Both the position numbers and the translations under genes were made by a program. The notes beneath the pieces are model-generated. The model was not told the DNA's origin. It saw only the letters and a list, made by a program, of their open reading frames with translations, and ran no database searches. Below, in pieces: positions 15,677 to 24,765 of a DNA stretch of 63,686 nucleotides. Origin of the DNA: DATFUL01 sp041499035 (GTDB lineage Bacteria > Patescibacteriota > Microgenomatia > UBA8517); assembly GCA_041499035.1 (NCBI GenBank), contig JBGQJK010000004.1, positions 1 through 63,686 on the forward strand. Reading direction: 5' to 3'. How positions within the stretch are numbered: the stretch's first letter is position 1; the number at the start of each line of letters is the position of its first letter.

Positions 15677-17407
15677 ATGGTTCTTTTACTGCTCTTTGCG
15701 CTTCTGTCCGGTCTTGCAACAATCCTGGCACCCTGCATCTGGCCTGTTCTACCAATTGTCTTATCATCATCAGTTGGGGGAAAAGGACACAAAAGACCGT
15801 TTGGAATTACCCTCGGCGTAATGATTAGTTTCGCGGTATTCACACTTGCGGTTTCCACTCTGGTTAGGGTCTTTCATCTTGATCCAAATATTTTAAGAAT
15901 TATTGCGGTTGTCATAATCGCATTTCTCGGGCTATCCATGGTTTTTCCTCCCCTCTATGCAAAATTTGAAGTTCTGGTAACACGGATTGGAAATGTTTTT
16001 GGAGGAAAAGTTAAAGAAGGAAATGATTTCTTACCGGGGTTTATTACCGGTCTTTCGCTTGGAATTGTCTGGTCACCCTGCGCAGGGCCGATTTTGGCAA
16101 CAATTGCGACACTGGCGGCAATGGGAAAGGTAAATTTGGATGTTGTGCTGGTCACTATTGCCTATGTAGTTGGAGTTGGTATTCCTCTTTTTATTTTTGC
16201 CTACGGTGGCCAACAAATAATTACTAAACTAAAAGGAGTTTCCAAATATACCGGGAAAGTCCAGCAGATTTTCGGGGTTATCATGATCTTGGCAGCAATC
16301 GCAATTTATACTAATTACGATCAAACCTTGCAACTGCAGCTACTGAACACTTTTCCGGCACTGGGTACCGCAGTTAACGGTTTTGAGAATAGCGCCCCGG
16401 TCGTTACGCAGTTGAATATTCTAAAGGGCGAGTCCCCTGCCGCGCTACAAGATACGGCTGGGCTCTTTAATACCAACGTCCCTGCTCCGGAGTTTACTGG
16501 GATAACCAACTGGCTGAATACCGATAAAACGATCTCCTTGAAAGACTTGAAAGGAAAAGTTGTCCTGGTCGATTTTTGGACTTACACCTGCATCAACTGC
16601 ATTAGAACTCTCCCGCATGTAACGACGTGGTATGACAAATACAAAGACCAGGGTTTTGTGGTAATCGGAGTTCATACTCCTGAGTTTCAATTTGAACATG
16701 AGACCAAAAACGTAGAAGCTGCAATCAAAATGTATAATATCCACTACCCTGTGGCTCAGGATAATAGCTATTCAACCTGGAATACATACAGCAACAATTA
16801 CTGGCCTGCGGAATACTTAATAGATGCCGAAGGACGAATAAGGCGTACCCACTTTGGCGAAGGAGAATACGACCAAACAGAGATGGCCATTCAGGAACTT
16901 TTGAAAGAGGCAGGAGACAAAGTCCGGGCCCCACTTACAAACATGCCTGACCAAACACCGATAGAAGCAATATCCCCGGAAACTTATTTAGGAACGGCCA
17001 GGATGCAGTATTATTTCCCTAACGGGACCGTTAATAATGGCAACAATATATTTACCCTATCCGACAGCCTTACCCCCAACTCGTTCAGTTTTGGCGGAGA
17101 ATGGAACATTAGTCCTGAGGAAGCCATAACCGGCAAAAATGCCGTACTTAACTATAATTTTACTGCTAATAAAGTTTATATAGTCATGCGGCCCGGCTCC
17201 GCAAAAGCTCCAAAAGTAAAAGTGTTTGTCGACGGAAAGCCAGTGGATATAACAAACGCGGGAGCCGACGCCACGGGCGGGGTTATTACAATAGACGGCG
17301 ACAGGCTTTATAACCTAATCGATCTACATGGAGCTTCTGGCAATCATGTTCTCAAGCTTGAATTTGAAAACGTGGGGGTCGAAGCCTTTGCCTTCACTTT
17401 TGGCTAA
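15677..17407 (+). CDS. DipZ-type CcdA-thioredoxin fusion protein
   Basis: The 576-aa protein has an N-terminal CcdA/DsbD-like membrane domain (about 1-225) with the paired cysteines in APCIWPVLP and WSPCAGP, a linker, a thioredoxin-like domain (about 270-410) with the active site TCINCIRTLP, and a C-terminal beta-sandwich (about 430-576). This is the DipZ layout. Electrons from cytoplasmic thioredoxin pass through the membrane cysteines to the outer CxxC, which reduces disulfides of secreted proteins. Several secreted proteins in the window contain cysteine pairs. The extended -10 box 5 bp upstream fixes the start. Confidence 0.85.
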   Translation: MVLLLLFALLSGLATILAPCIWPVLPIVLSSSVGGKGHKRPFGITLGVMISFAVFTLAVSTLVRVFHLDPNILRIIAVVIIAFLGLSMVFPPLYAKFEVLVTRIGNVFGGKVKEGNDFLPGFITGLSLGIVWSPCAGPILATIATLAAMGKVNLDVVLVTIAYVVGVGIPLFIFAYGGQQIITKLKGVSKYTGKVQQIFGVIMILAAIAIYTNYDQTLQLQLLNTFPALGTAVNGFENSAPVVTQLNILKGESPAALQDTAGLFNTNVPAPEFTGITNWLNTDKTISLKDLKGKVVLVDFWTYTCINCIRTLPHVTTWYDKYKDQGFVVIGVHTPEFQFEHETKNVEAAIKMYNIHYPVAQDNSYSTWNTYSNNYWPAEYLIDAEGRIRRTHFGEGEYDQTEMAIQELLKEAGDKVRAPLTNMPDQTPIEAISPETYLGTARMQYYFPNGTVNNGNNIFTLSDSLTPNSFSFGGEWNISPEEAITGKNAVLNYNFTANKVYIVMRPGSAKAPKVKVFVDGKPVDITNAGADATGGVITIDGDRLYNLIDLHGASGNHVLKLEFENVGVEAFAFTFG

Positions 17408-17427
17408 ATTTAGCCCCCTATTCATGG

Positions 17428-17433
17428 TATAAT
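17428..17433 (+). promoter_or_regulatory. Possible extended -10 box
   Basis: TATAAT preceded by TGG lies 20 bp after the dipZ stop. It could drive the small ORF at 17472 or an RNA. No matching -35 element is seen. Confidence 0.35.
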
Positions 17434-17471
17434 CAGATATCAACAACTCGCTTTCGTTAAATAGGTTAGTT

Positions 17472-17612
17472 ATGGCGTTGAGGCTAAAAGGGGGCAGGGT
17501 GGATAAGTATTACCTTCAGGAATGGAATAAAAACAAGCATGCAATAGTCTTCCTGAATGGCTGGTTTGGAGGCAAAAACATCCGCGAGGCTATAATTAAG
17601 GCCCTTGCCTAA
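17472..17612 (+). CDS. Hypothetical 46-residue ORF
   Basis: An ATG-to-TAA frame encodes 46 residues including HAIVFLNGWFGGKN. The IVFLNGW-FGG part resembles the first strand and oxyanion turn of alpha/beta hydrolases, so it may be a remnant of a larger gene or a small peptide. An extended -10 box lies about 38 bp upstream and there is no Shine-Dalgarno sequence. The neighbouring 440 bp between dipZ and the DEAD-box gene hold no other ORF. Confidence that it is expressed is low. Confidence 0.25.
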   Translation: MALRLKGGRVDKYYLQEWNKNKHAIVFLNGWFGGKNIREAIIKALA

Positions 17613-17636
17613 GGCGAGGCTGTATCCTGTAGTTAT

Positions 17637-17665
17637 TTGACTTTCAGACTTTAGCCTGGTATACT
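17637..17665 (+). promoter_or_regulatory. Sigma-70-type promoter for the DEAD-box helicase leader
   Basis: TTGACT (17637-17642) and TATACT (17660-17665) are separated by exactly 17 bp. Transcription would start near 17672, leaving a leader of about 177 nt before the ATG at 17849. A small stem (17678-17683 with 17695-17700) lies just after the predicted start. Confidence 0.65.
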
Positions 17666-17768
17666 ACTACATAATAGGCAGATTTAAGGAATAGATCTGC
17701 TTAAAGAGAGATAAAGGTACCTCAGTATATTTAATTTATTGTATCTTTTTCTTCACACGAGATACGTT

Positions 17769-17804
17769 ATCACGTAAGGTGTCACCATCACGAAAAGTGT
17801 CACT
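17769..17804 (+). repeat. Tandem 18-bp repeat with GTG-T-CAC inverted cores in the helicase leader
   Basis: Two head-to-tail copies (17769-17786 and 17787-17804) match at 15 of 18 positions: ATCACG, four variable bases, GTGTCAC. Each copy contains an odd-length palindrome (GGTGTCACC and AAAAGTGTCACTTTT). They lie within the predicted 5' leader of the DEAD-box gene and could be a protein-binding site on DNA or paired RNA elements. Confidence 0.6.
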
Positions 17805-17848
17805 TTTTTTATAATCTATTTTGTTTTAAGCAGTTCTATTCCCATAAT

Positions 17849-19051
17849 ATGTATAACCGATACAACAACAGGCGAGGCGGAGGCAGTAGATCGAGCTTCC
17901 GTGGCAGACAATTTGGCCGCGGGAGTGGTTTTGGTGGACGCAGGATAAAGACTTTTGACCCGAGCCAAATAGTTAACCTTCCACCGAGACCTGAAGTGCT
18001 TGAAAACTATGTAGTCAACCATCAATTTTCCGATTTTCAAGTTTCTGACGCAATCAAAAGGAATATCGCATCAAAAGGCTATATAACACCTACCCCAATT
18101 CAAGATCAGGCAATTCCACCGATACTTGAAGGACGCGACCTGATTGGCATGGCAAATACAGGTACAGGTAAAACCGCTGCTTTTTTGATTCCTTTAATTG
18201 AAAAGGTATTGAAGGATAGAAATCAAAGAGTCTTGATAGTAACACCTACAAGAGAGCTTGCGGCCCAGATCAGAGATGAATTTTATTCGTTTTCAAACGG
18301 ACTTCAAATGTACTCAGCCCTTTGCATTGGCGGCGCCAATATGTGGAGGCAAAAAGAAGACCTAAAACGTAATCCCAATTTTGTAATCGGTACTCCCGGA
18401 AGACTTGAAGATCATCTTAGATCAAGAAGCTTGAATCTGACTTATTTTGGCTCGGTTGTGCTTGATGAGGCAGACCATATGGTTGATGTTGGTTTTCTTC
18501 CGGCGGTAAGAAATATTGTCTCAATGTTGTCGCCAAACAGACAATCACTATTTTTCTCTGCCACAGTGGATGCTAAAGTTGCCGGCATCTTGCACAGTTT
18601 CGTCAGAAATCCTGTAACCGTTTCAGTTAAGACAGGCGATATTACATCGCAGGTTAAACAGGAAATTGTCAGAGTTGTCGGTCCGAATACTAAAATCGAG
18701 GAGCTCCATAAACTCCTAATCCAGGATAGTTTTGAAAAAGTCCTGATTTTCGGCAGAACCAAACACGGTGTACAAAAGCTTTCCGACAATTTAATTGAAA
18801 GAGGTTTTAAAGCCGACGCCATTCACGGCAACAAAAACCAAAGTCAAAGGGTCAGAATTTTGGACAAATTCAAAAGGGACGATATTAATATTCTGATCGC
18901 AACGGATGTGGCTTCCCGCGGGCTGGATATACCGAACGTAAGTCATGTTATAAACTATGATTTACCGGAATCATACGAAGCCTATATTCATAGGATTGGG
19001 CGCACCGGCCGCGCAGACAAAAAAGGTATTGCGTTAACGTTTGTGGAATAA
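17849..19051 (+). CDS. DEAD-box ATP-dependent RNA helicase
   Basis: The 400-aa protein begins with an Arg/Gly-rich tail (about 1-35; RNA-binding RGG type) and then the full helicase core: Q motif (TPTPIQDQA), Walker A (ANTGTGKT), PTRELA, DEAD, SAT, and in the second domain the RGLD and HRIGRTGR motifs. It unwinds short RNA duplexes, probably in ribosome assembly or RNA decay, and may help at low temperature. It ends soon after motif VI, so it lacks a C-terminal extension; the RGG tail is at the N-terminus instead. The long structured leader suggests post-transcriptional control. Confidence 0.93.
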   Translation: MYNRYNNRRGGGSRSSFRGRQFGRGSGFGGRRIKTFDPSQIVNLPPRPEVLENYVVNHQFSDFQVSDAIKRNIASKGYITPTPIQDQAIPPILEGRDLIGMANTGTGKTAAFLIPLIEKVLKDRNQRVLIVTPTRELAAQIRDEFYSFSNGLQMYSALCIGGANMWRQKEDLKRNPNFVIGTPGRLEDHLRSRSLNLTYFGSVVLDEADHMVDVGFLPAVRNIVSMLSPNRQSLFFSATVDAKVAGILHSFVRNPVTVSVKTGDITSQVKQEIVRVVGPNTKIEELHKLLIQDSFEKVLIFGRTKHGVQKLSDNLIERGFKADAIHGNKNQSQRVRILDKFKRDDINILIATDVASRGLDIPNVSHVINYDLPESYEAYIHRIGRTGRADKKGIALTFVE

Positions 19052-19057
19052 GAAGAA

Positions 19058-19558
19058 TTAAGGTTTAACCAGGTGCCAGACACCGCCAACCCCATCTCCC
19101 GTAACGTCTCCCGCAACTTTGTCTTTGGCGTAATAATACAGAGGCATGCCCTTCCAGGCAAACTGGGTTGATTCGTCGCTTCTTGTTATAACATTTATAT
19201 TCGCCGGGAATGATCCCTGAGCTGCCGCGCCGGAGCTGTATGCCGGCCAAGCTGCCAAGCACCCCACGCTACAATTACTGACCCCTGTCGTATCCTTATC
19301 ATAAGTATAAAGGGTCATTCCGTTAAAATCCGCCAAATAACTACCTTTTGTAGAATCTGTTTTCGTAGTATAAATATTATCCGATGGGGCCATCGCGCTT
19401 GTTGGAGAAGATGTATCAGTTATTGTTTGCGTTGCCGGAGCGGGGGTGGCAGTCATACCAAGCATGGCTTTTATTCTATGACGCCCAAGATATCCGAGTA
19501 CTAAAACTACAACGACCAGAACTAGTACAAGGAACCAATTCTTTTTAAGTATTTCCAT
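19058..19558 (-). CDS. Membrane-anchored secreted-repeat protein (COG4315/Lipoprotein_15 family)
   Basis: The 166-aa protein has an N-terminal membrane span (about 9-26), a Thr/Ser linker and two copies of a short repeat: GSYLADFNGMTLYTYDKDT with CLAAWPAY, and STQFAWKGMPLYYYAKD with GDVTGDG and VWHLV. This is the pattern of the secreted-repeat family of unknown function found in actinobacteria and other groups. Two cysteines (SNCSVGC) sit between the repeats. It converges with the DEAD-box gene, ending 6 bp from its stop. Confidence 0.8.
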   Translation of the reverse strand: MEILKKNWFLVLVLVVVVLVLGYLGRHRIKAMLGMTATPAPATQTITDTSSPTSAMAPSDNIYTTKTDSTKGSYLADFNGMTLYTYDKDTTGVSNCSVGCLAAWPAYSSGAAAQGSFPANINVITRSDESTQFAWKGMPLYYYAKDKVAGDVTGDGVGGVWHLVKP

Positions 19559-19590
19559 GCCAGTAATCGTAAAGAACCAGCGCTATTTTG

Positions 19591-21180
19591 TCAAGGATTA
19601 ACAATATTAGTTACGTCTGTAAACTCGTAAAGATTCCCTAGATCCTGAAAAATATAATTTTTATCCGGTAACAGCGGAAGCCCTGTGTTAAAATAGGCAT
19701 TGAGAACAACTCTAAAAACGTTTACCGGAGTTATATTTGGATTAAAAGACGTAGTCGTTACTCCCGGCAGGTAAAAAGCGGCAAGAATAGGAAACTTTTC
19801 CTTAACTATAGTGGCCGAGGCAGACTTCCAGTTATCCGCAGGGTTAAGTTGTTCATTTAGAAAAGGTACTCCTTCGTCTGTCAAAAGAATTATTACAGGA
19901 GGATTTTTAGAAGTGGAAATGATTGTTTTGATCACAGATTCCAGGTTCTTATTAGTACAGCCTGTTTGATTAACATAATTTTCTATTTCCGTTCTCTGTA
20001 AGGTTATACCCTTATCGACAACTTCGCAGTTCTTCCCAAAAACATATGGTTCATGCGGGGCGATGATATGCGCAAAAATAAATTTAGGACCCGGGATATC
20101 TACTATTTGAGGCAGTTTATTAAACTGGTAAATTAGTCTTTGCCGATCATCATCATCCGAATCGCCTATGGCCTCAACCGGAATTATTTTATTTAAAATA
20201 GTGGACAGGGCAGTAGAATCCGCCAGATTGTAAAGAAACGAGTCAATACTTATTCGCCCGTCTGCCTCAATCGTAAAATTATCATCGGCCGCAGGGTCGT
20301 ACTGTGTAGGGCCCCACCACGAGCCCATTTGGTAGTATTTATAGCCGTACTGTCTTAAGAACTTCATGACATTATTACTGTCTATCAAGCGATTAACAAT
20401 TGTAAAGTCCGATGAGTTTTTATATTTTGAAAGATAATCCAAATACTCCATGTTTAGCATTGAGGCTAAAGACTCAAAGGTTTTTGGATAATTTGAGGTG
20501 GCGCCATTGGCAATATAAAAACCGGTCTTATTCAGGAATCCGGTAAAAGCGGATTCATCGTAGTTAAAATAATTTTTATAAACGCTTGGCGCGGCATCGT
20601 CTTCCGGCTCAATAAAGTAGATATCCGGAAGTTTACTTTTATCTACCGCTTGGACTGAAACCTTGGGCAAAACCAAAGGACTTTTTACCGCGGGTAGAAT
20701 CATTCTTTGGAACTGCTTCCAGAAAATCAGAGAGAGTGAGATCGCAAAAATTATTAAACCCATCTTTAGAAAAAAAGTCCTGACTTGTGTCAAGTTTTTT
20801 TCTGTTTGCTTGAGTTTCAAAAAGAGAATAACTAAAACACCAGCCGAGACAAAAATTTGAAAATCTTCTTTGCCAAAGTTTATTTTTCCGGCAGTAAAAA
20901 TCAGGTTCCAGGAAAGGTTGGAGATTGCGCTATAGGAAAAAAACAAGACAATGAATACGGAAGAAAAGATCTCCGCCTTTACGTCGTCTTTTAGAAAAAA
21001 CTTAAAAATATAAAAAATTATTGGGATAAGAACAATAATAGCTCCCAAAGGCAAGAAAATGGACTTTATATAAACCTCATTAAACCACGAGTAGAACTGC
21101 GCAAAAATAAAAGATAGTGAAAATAAAAGGGGGATAAATGGAAAGTAGAATATTCGTACATGCTTTTTTATTTTTTTCAT
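19591..21180 (-). CDS. Membrane-bound alkaline-phosphatase-fold (sulfatase-like) protein
   Basis: Five hydrophobic spans occupy about residues 10-170, followed by an extracytoplasmic domain with LPDIYFIEPEDDAAPSVY, ATSNYPKTFESLASMLN, FIFAHIIAPHEPYVFG and VIILLTDEGVPF. The order matches LTA-synthase or phosphoethanolamine-transferase type enzymes, which move phospho-groups on surface lipids and glycans. At the last motif, where family members usually have Asp-His, this one has Asp-Glu, so metal binding or activity may be altered. It overlaps the methyltransferase gene by 4 bp and is the last gene of a three-gene operon. Confidence 0.7.
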   Translation of the reverse strand: MKKIKKHVRIFYFPFIPLLFSLSFIFAQFYSWFNEVYIKSIFLPLGAIIVLIPIIFYIFKFFLKDDVKAEIFSSVFIVLFFSYSAISNLSWNLIFTAGKINFGKEDFQIFVSAGVLVILFLKLKQTEKNLTQVRTFFLKMGLIIFAISLSLIFWKQFQRMILPAVKSPLVLPKVSVQAVDKSKLPDIYFIEPEDDAAPSVYKNYFNYDESAFTGFLNKTGFYIANGATSNYPKTFESLASMLNMEYLDYLSKYKNSSDFTIVNRLIDSNNVMKFLRQYGYKYYQMGSWWGPTQYDPAADDNFTIEADGRISIDSFLYNLADSTALSTILNKIIPVEAIGDSDDDDRQRLIYQFNKLPQIVDIPGPKFIFAHIIAPHEPYVFGKNCEVVDKGITLQRTEIENYVNQTGCTNKNLESVIKTIISTSKNPPVIILLTDEGVPFLNEQLNPADNWKSASATIVKEKFPILAAFYLPGVTTTSFNPNITPVNVFRVVLNAYFNTGLPLLPDKNYIFQDLGNLYEFTDVTNIVNP

Positions 21181-22580
21181 TTTTGCAGTTTACTTTTCAT
21201 TAAATAGATTACCCTGTTCGAACCGGCTATTTTGGCTTTTTCTTTGATGAAAAAATATTTTGAGAATTCCAACTCAAAATTGTCCTGATCATAGTACGGA
21301 AATATGTCTTCACGTAGGGTAAGGAGGAGTTTTACTTGTGAATCTTCTTTAGGAACAAACTCAATGATCAAATTTCTGGTGTGCTCTGCAAAAAAATTCG
21401 CCAACATAACTAAGGGTAGATTATTTGCTATCGCCAGATGATGAATCAGTGCCAGCGCAAGTATTACATCGGGTATACTTCTATCAAAAAAAGAGCTTCT
21501 CTCCTCTAAATTCCATCCAATTCCCGGGCTTGGCTTGACCAAATCAATGAAAAGAGGCAAAATCTTTGTTTCTTTATTCTTCTTAACTCTCAAATAATTA
21601 CTTTCAACTACCGCATAGTCGTTGTCAAAACTCAAAGTGAAGGCTCCGATCCCAGCGGATATCTGACTAAAAGTTCCATCGTTCGCGCCTGCATCCCAAA
21701 CCAGCTTTGGTTTAACTTGCTTTAAATACTTCTTGACCAAATCCTTCTTTGACTTCATCGCCCTTGAAGAATAATTATTAATCTTGTCTTCTTCCGAATA
21801 ATAAGAACTCCAAACAGTATTCTCCCGGGGAAGCTTTAGATTTTTAATTGCAGACTCAAGATTATTTATAAGTTCTCTCATAGCATTAAGACTCATGCCG
21901 ACAGTTTTTGAGTTATTTTTTAACGAAAGATTATTTCTGATTTTTTGGCTTTTCGCCTGGGCAAAAATATGGAGTAGTAGTGTTGGATTAAGTTTGGCGG
22001 CAAAGGGCAGTAGTTTAGCGGTAAGATCCAGTGGAATTGAACCCACACCAGGAATAAGCATCTGAGAAAGCCTTGCATCCTTATAGACCATCAGAGCTAA
22101 CGGGGCAAGAAACTGTTCGCAAAACTGTCTATAGGCAACCCAGGGTACCCCTTTTTTATATTTTTCAAAAGACAAAGTATCTATAAATGTCGGTTTTCCT
22201 TTGTAAAATTGAATATTAAAACTTGTTGCGTCCTTAAGGCTCATTCCATGTTCAAGCGAAATTTTCTGTATCTCAAGAGTTAAAAGGGCGGCATCTTTGA
22301 GCTGACTAAAACACCATTCATACGGATAGGAAATGAATGGAATTTGAATAGGCTTTATCACCCGCCCCCCAATTTCTTTGTGCGGAATCAAAAGTCCTTT
22401 TCTAACAAGGGCTTTATATAAACCCGAATTAACAAGGAGGGCGTAATCTTCTTGATAGGTCTTATTTATCTGGCGGAATACTTCACCATCTTTCTCAAAC
22501 ACAAATCCACTCGGATCGCGGTAAGATGAGGCAAGGTTATTCCTTTTCATTTTCCGTAGGTTGAGACTTTTTCGACTCAT
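21177..22580 (-). CDS. SAM-dependent methyltransferase, nodulation/NoeA-like type
   Basis: The 467-aa protein has an N-terminal half rich in conserved aromatic positions (FVFEKDGEVFRQIN, FIDTLSFEKYKKG) and a C-terminal class I methyltransferase domain: LVWDAGANDGTFSQI is the SAM-binding loop, SFDNDYAVVE the acidic strand 2, and ALALIHHLAI motif IV. Proteins with this layout often sit next to membrane sulfatase-like genes and may modify surface glycans. The acceptor is unknown. It overlaps its neighbours on both sides, so co-expression is very likely. Confidence 0.75.
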   Translation of the reverse strand: MSRKSLNLRKMKRNNLASSYRDPSGFVFEKDGEVFRQINKTYQEDYALLVNSGLYKALVRKGLLIPHKEIGGRVIKPIQIPFISYPYEWCFSQLKDAALLTLEIQKISLEHGMSLKDATSFNIQFYKGKPTFIDTLSFEKYKKGVPWVAYRQFCEQFLAPLALMVYKDARLSQMLIPGVGSIPLDLTAKLLPFAAKLNPTLLLHIFAQAKSQKIRNNLSLKNNSKTVGMSLNAMRELINNLESAIKNLKLPRENTVWSSYYSEEDKINNYSSRAMKSKKDLVKKYLKQVKPKLVWDAGANDGTFSQISAGIGAFTLSFDNDYAVVESNYLRVKKNKETKILPLFIDLVKPSPGIGWNLEERSSFFDRSIPDVILALALIHHLAIANNLPLVMLANFFAEHTRNLIIEFVPKEDSQVKLLLTLREDIFPYYDQDNFELEFSKYFFIKEKAKIAGSNRVIYLMKSKLQK

Positions 22581-22767
22581 TGCCGCTAAAAATGTTTTTA
22601 AACCACTTTATTATGGATTTTAAGTAAAAAAGCGCTCCCAGTGCTCCCGCAATCAATAGTTGAAAAAGGTAACTTGCCGACCCGGGATCGAGATAGGCTT
22701 TTACAGGCCTCGGGAGAACCAGGGCGATCAGGAGAATAAACACAATAAATTTTAGATATTTCTGCAT
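22537..22767 (-). CDS. Small membrane protein of the surface-modification operon
   Basis: The 76-aa protein has a signal-like span (about 5-23), then YLDPGSASYLFQLL and a second span (about 33-50), and a charged tail. The segment DPGSxSYLxQ recurs in small membrane proteins encoded beside methyltransferase/sulfatase pairs of this kind. It overlaps the methyltransferase gene by 44 bp, which suggests translational coupling. The function is unknown; it may be an accessory subunit of the alkaline-phosphatase-fold protein. Confidence 0.6.
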   Translation of the reverse strand: MQKYLKFIVFILLIALVLPRPVKAYLDPGSASYLFQLLIAGALGALFYLKSIIKWFKNIFSGNESKKSQPTENEKE

Positions 22768-22839
22768 GGCTAGGCTCAGGTTAGTTTCTATTACTTAAAT
22801 AAGACTGAGAAATGAACACCATATTGTAATTGAGAACAT

Positions 22840-24027
22840 TCAGGAACTCAATTGCGATTTACTGCCTGGGAGAAAGAACTGAAGCGAAAATATCCCCAGA
22901 AAAACAAATACCGCGGCGGTAGCAAAAACCGTTGCGTGGCCAATCCTATCATAAATTTGTCCTGCCGTGATGCTGGCAATAAGCCCGCTTATACCGACAA
23001 TTGTGTTATACCAACCCACCGCCCCGGCGCGCAAATTTTGGGGAGCAAAATCTATTGCGAAGGCTTTGCCAACCGCCCTAAAAATTCCCTGGTAAACTCC
23101 ATATAAAGCAAACAACAGCGCAATAACCACAAAACTTTTAGTTACCGCAAAGCCCATTAGTGAAATTAAGAAAGCAACAAACGCAAAAATTAAAACATTT
23201 TTCCTGCCTAATTTATCGGACAAAAAACCTGACGGGTATGAAACGACTGCCGCAACCAAGTTAAAAAGGGCATAAATCAAAATTGTTCCAATCAGAGGCA
23301 CCCCAATGTTCCTAGTTTGTAGAATCATAAAGCTGCTGCTGATATTCCCTATTCCAAAAACGGCTGTCACGCCCAGATATTTCCAATAAGTCTTAGGAAA
23401 TTTAAAAAGGACCGCATTCAGTTTTGATTTGGCAGAATAGGTTGCAGCCTTTTCTTTCACAAAAAGTATCATTATCAAGGCCAGAAGTCCCGGAATAATT
23501 GCCAGATAAAAAATTGAGCGGATATTTACTTTAAAATAAAAAAGCAAAACCACAGCCAATATCGGACCCAAGAAAGCTCCCATATTATCCCCTATTCCTT
23601 CGAGTCCAAAAGCTTTGCCGCGGTTTTTTTCGTCGGCGGAATTGGCAATTAGAGCATCGCGGGGGGCTGATCTGATCCCGGATCCCAAACGGTCGACTGA
23701 ACGTGCTGCAAAAACACCCCACCAATTAGTCGATAAACCAATAAATGGTTTACTTAGTGCCGCCAGAGCGTAGCCAAAAATTGCAACAGGTTTTCTCCTT
23801 TGAAGTTTGTCTGATACTGCTCCGCTTACACCCTGAATAATATTTTGCATCGCAACCGCTACCCCTTCTACTATTCCTACGACGGCTCCACCAGCACCCA
23901 GTACCTGCGTAAGGAAAATAGGTAAAACCGGGTAAAGCATCTCCGTACTTATATCTGCAAAAAGGGAGGTGAAAGTTAGAAGAAATGTGTTTTTGGTTAA
24001 GCCGGAAAAGTATTTTTTCTCAGCCAT
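22840..24027 (-). CDS. MFS transporter
   Basis: The 395-aa protein has about twelve membrane spans and the MFS loop motif SGAVSDKLQRRKPVA after span 2, repeated in weaker form as SGFLSDKLGRKNVLI in the second half. DRLGSGIRSAPRDALIA is characteristic of a subfamily of bacterial exporters related to drug and tetracycline transporters. The substrate is not known. A hairpin (AATTGAG/CTCAATT, about 22830-22855) overlaps the 3' end and may act in termination. It is divergent from the LUD gene. Confidence 0.85.
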   Translation of the reverse strand: MAEKKYFSGLTKNTFLLTFTSLFADISTEMLYPVLPIFLTQVLGAGGAVVGIVEGVAVAMQNIIQGVSGAVSDKLQRRKPVAIFGYALAALSKPFIGLSTNWWGVFAARSVDRLGSGIRSAPRDALIANSADEKNRGKAFGLEGIGDNMGAFLGPILAVVLLFYFKVNIRSIFYLAIIPGLLALIMILFVKEKAATYSAKSKLNAVLFKFPKTYWKYLGVTAVFGIGNISSSFMILQTRNIGVPLIGTILIYALFNLVAAVVSYPSGFLSDKLGRKNVLIFAFVAFLISLMGFAVTKSFVVIALLFALYGVYQGIFRAVGKAFAIDFAPQNLRAGAVGWYNTIVGISGLIASITAGQIYDRIGHATVFATAAVFVFLGIFSLQFFLPGSKSQLSS

Positions 24028-24062
24028 AGTTAAGGTAATGGTATCATAGTTGTTGAGCTATT

Positions 24063-24680
24063 ATGAACTACGACGAGCTGGCAAGCAAAGAGTCTGTGGA
24101 TAGCACTGTTAAAGCTTTAGAAGAAAAAGGCTATTCCGTTTTTGCTGTAGAAAACGGGCCGGAGGCATTGGCAAAAATAAAAGAACTGATACCGGAAAAG
24201 GCCTCTGTGGTAAACGGTACCTCAAAGACGCTGGAACAAATCGGCTATTTGGACTTCCTAAAGTCGGACAAAACCGGATGGAATAACTTGCTGGCAAAAG
24301 TTACTGCAGAATCTGATCCCCAAAAAAGGCGTGTTTTAAGAAGACAGGCCACTATTTCAGATTATTATTTAGGCAGCGTTCACGCGCTTACGGAGGATGG
24401 TCAAATGGTGATTGCCAGTAACACCGGCAGTCAGATGCCGTCAATAACATTTAATTCATCAAATCTCATATTTGTTTTAAGCACAAAAAAAATAGTTCCA
24501 AGTCTGGATGAAGCCATGAAGCGGTTGGAAGAACATGTTTTTCCACTGGAAGATAAGCATATGAAAGATATGGGAGCGCCGGGAACAATGCTAAGTAAAG
24601 TTCTAATTTTTAAACGCGAAAATCCAATGCTTGGCAGAAAAGTAAATATAATTCTGGTTAGTCAAAATCTTGGCTTCTGA
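24063..24680 (+). CDS. LUD-domain protein (LutC/YkgG-like)
   Basis: The 205-aa protein matches the LUD family: a helix-rich start, then SVVNGTSKTLEQIGY, QATISDYYLGSVHALTEDGQMV and a Gly/Ser-rich turn (SNTGSQMPS). In larger systems LutC works with LutA and LutB in lactate oxidation, but stand-alone copies are common and their role is unclear. No lutA or lutB gene is in the window. It diverges from the MFS gene, with symmetric TATCAT/TATGAT boxes between them. Confidence 0.8.
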   Translation: MNYDELASKESVDSTVKALEEKGYSVFAVENGPEALAKIKELIPEKASVVNGTSKTLEQIGYLDFLKSDKTGWNNLLAKVTAESDPQKRRVLRRQATISDYYLGSVHALTEDGQMVIASNTGSQMPSITFNSSNLIFVLSTKKIVPSLDEAMKRLEEHVFPLEDKHMKDMGAPGTMLSKVLIFKRENPMLGRKVNIILVSQNLGF

Positions 24681-24765
24681 CTTATTCACGCCGAAACGTG
24701 GTATAATGATCTCAGCTTGAACTAAAAAAGTACCGCAAAACTTAATTCTTCAGGTCACAAACTAA

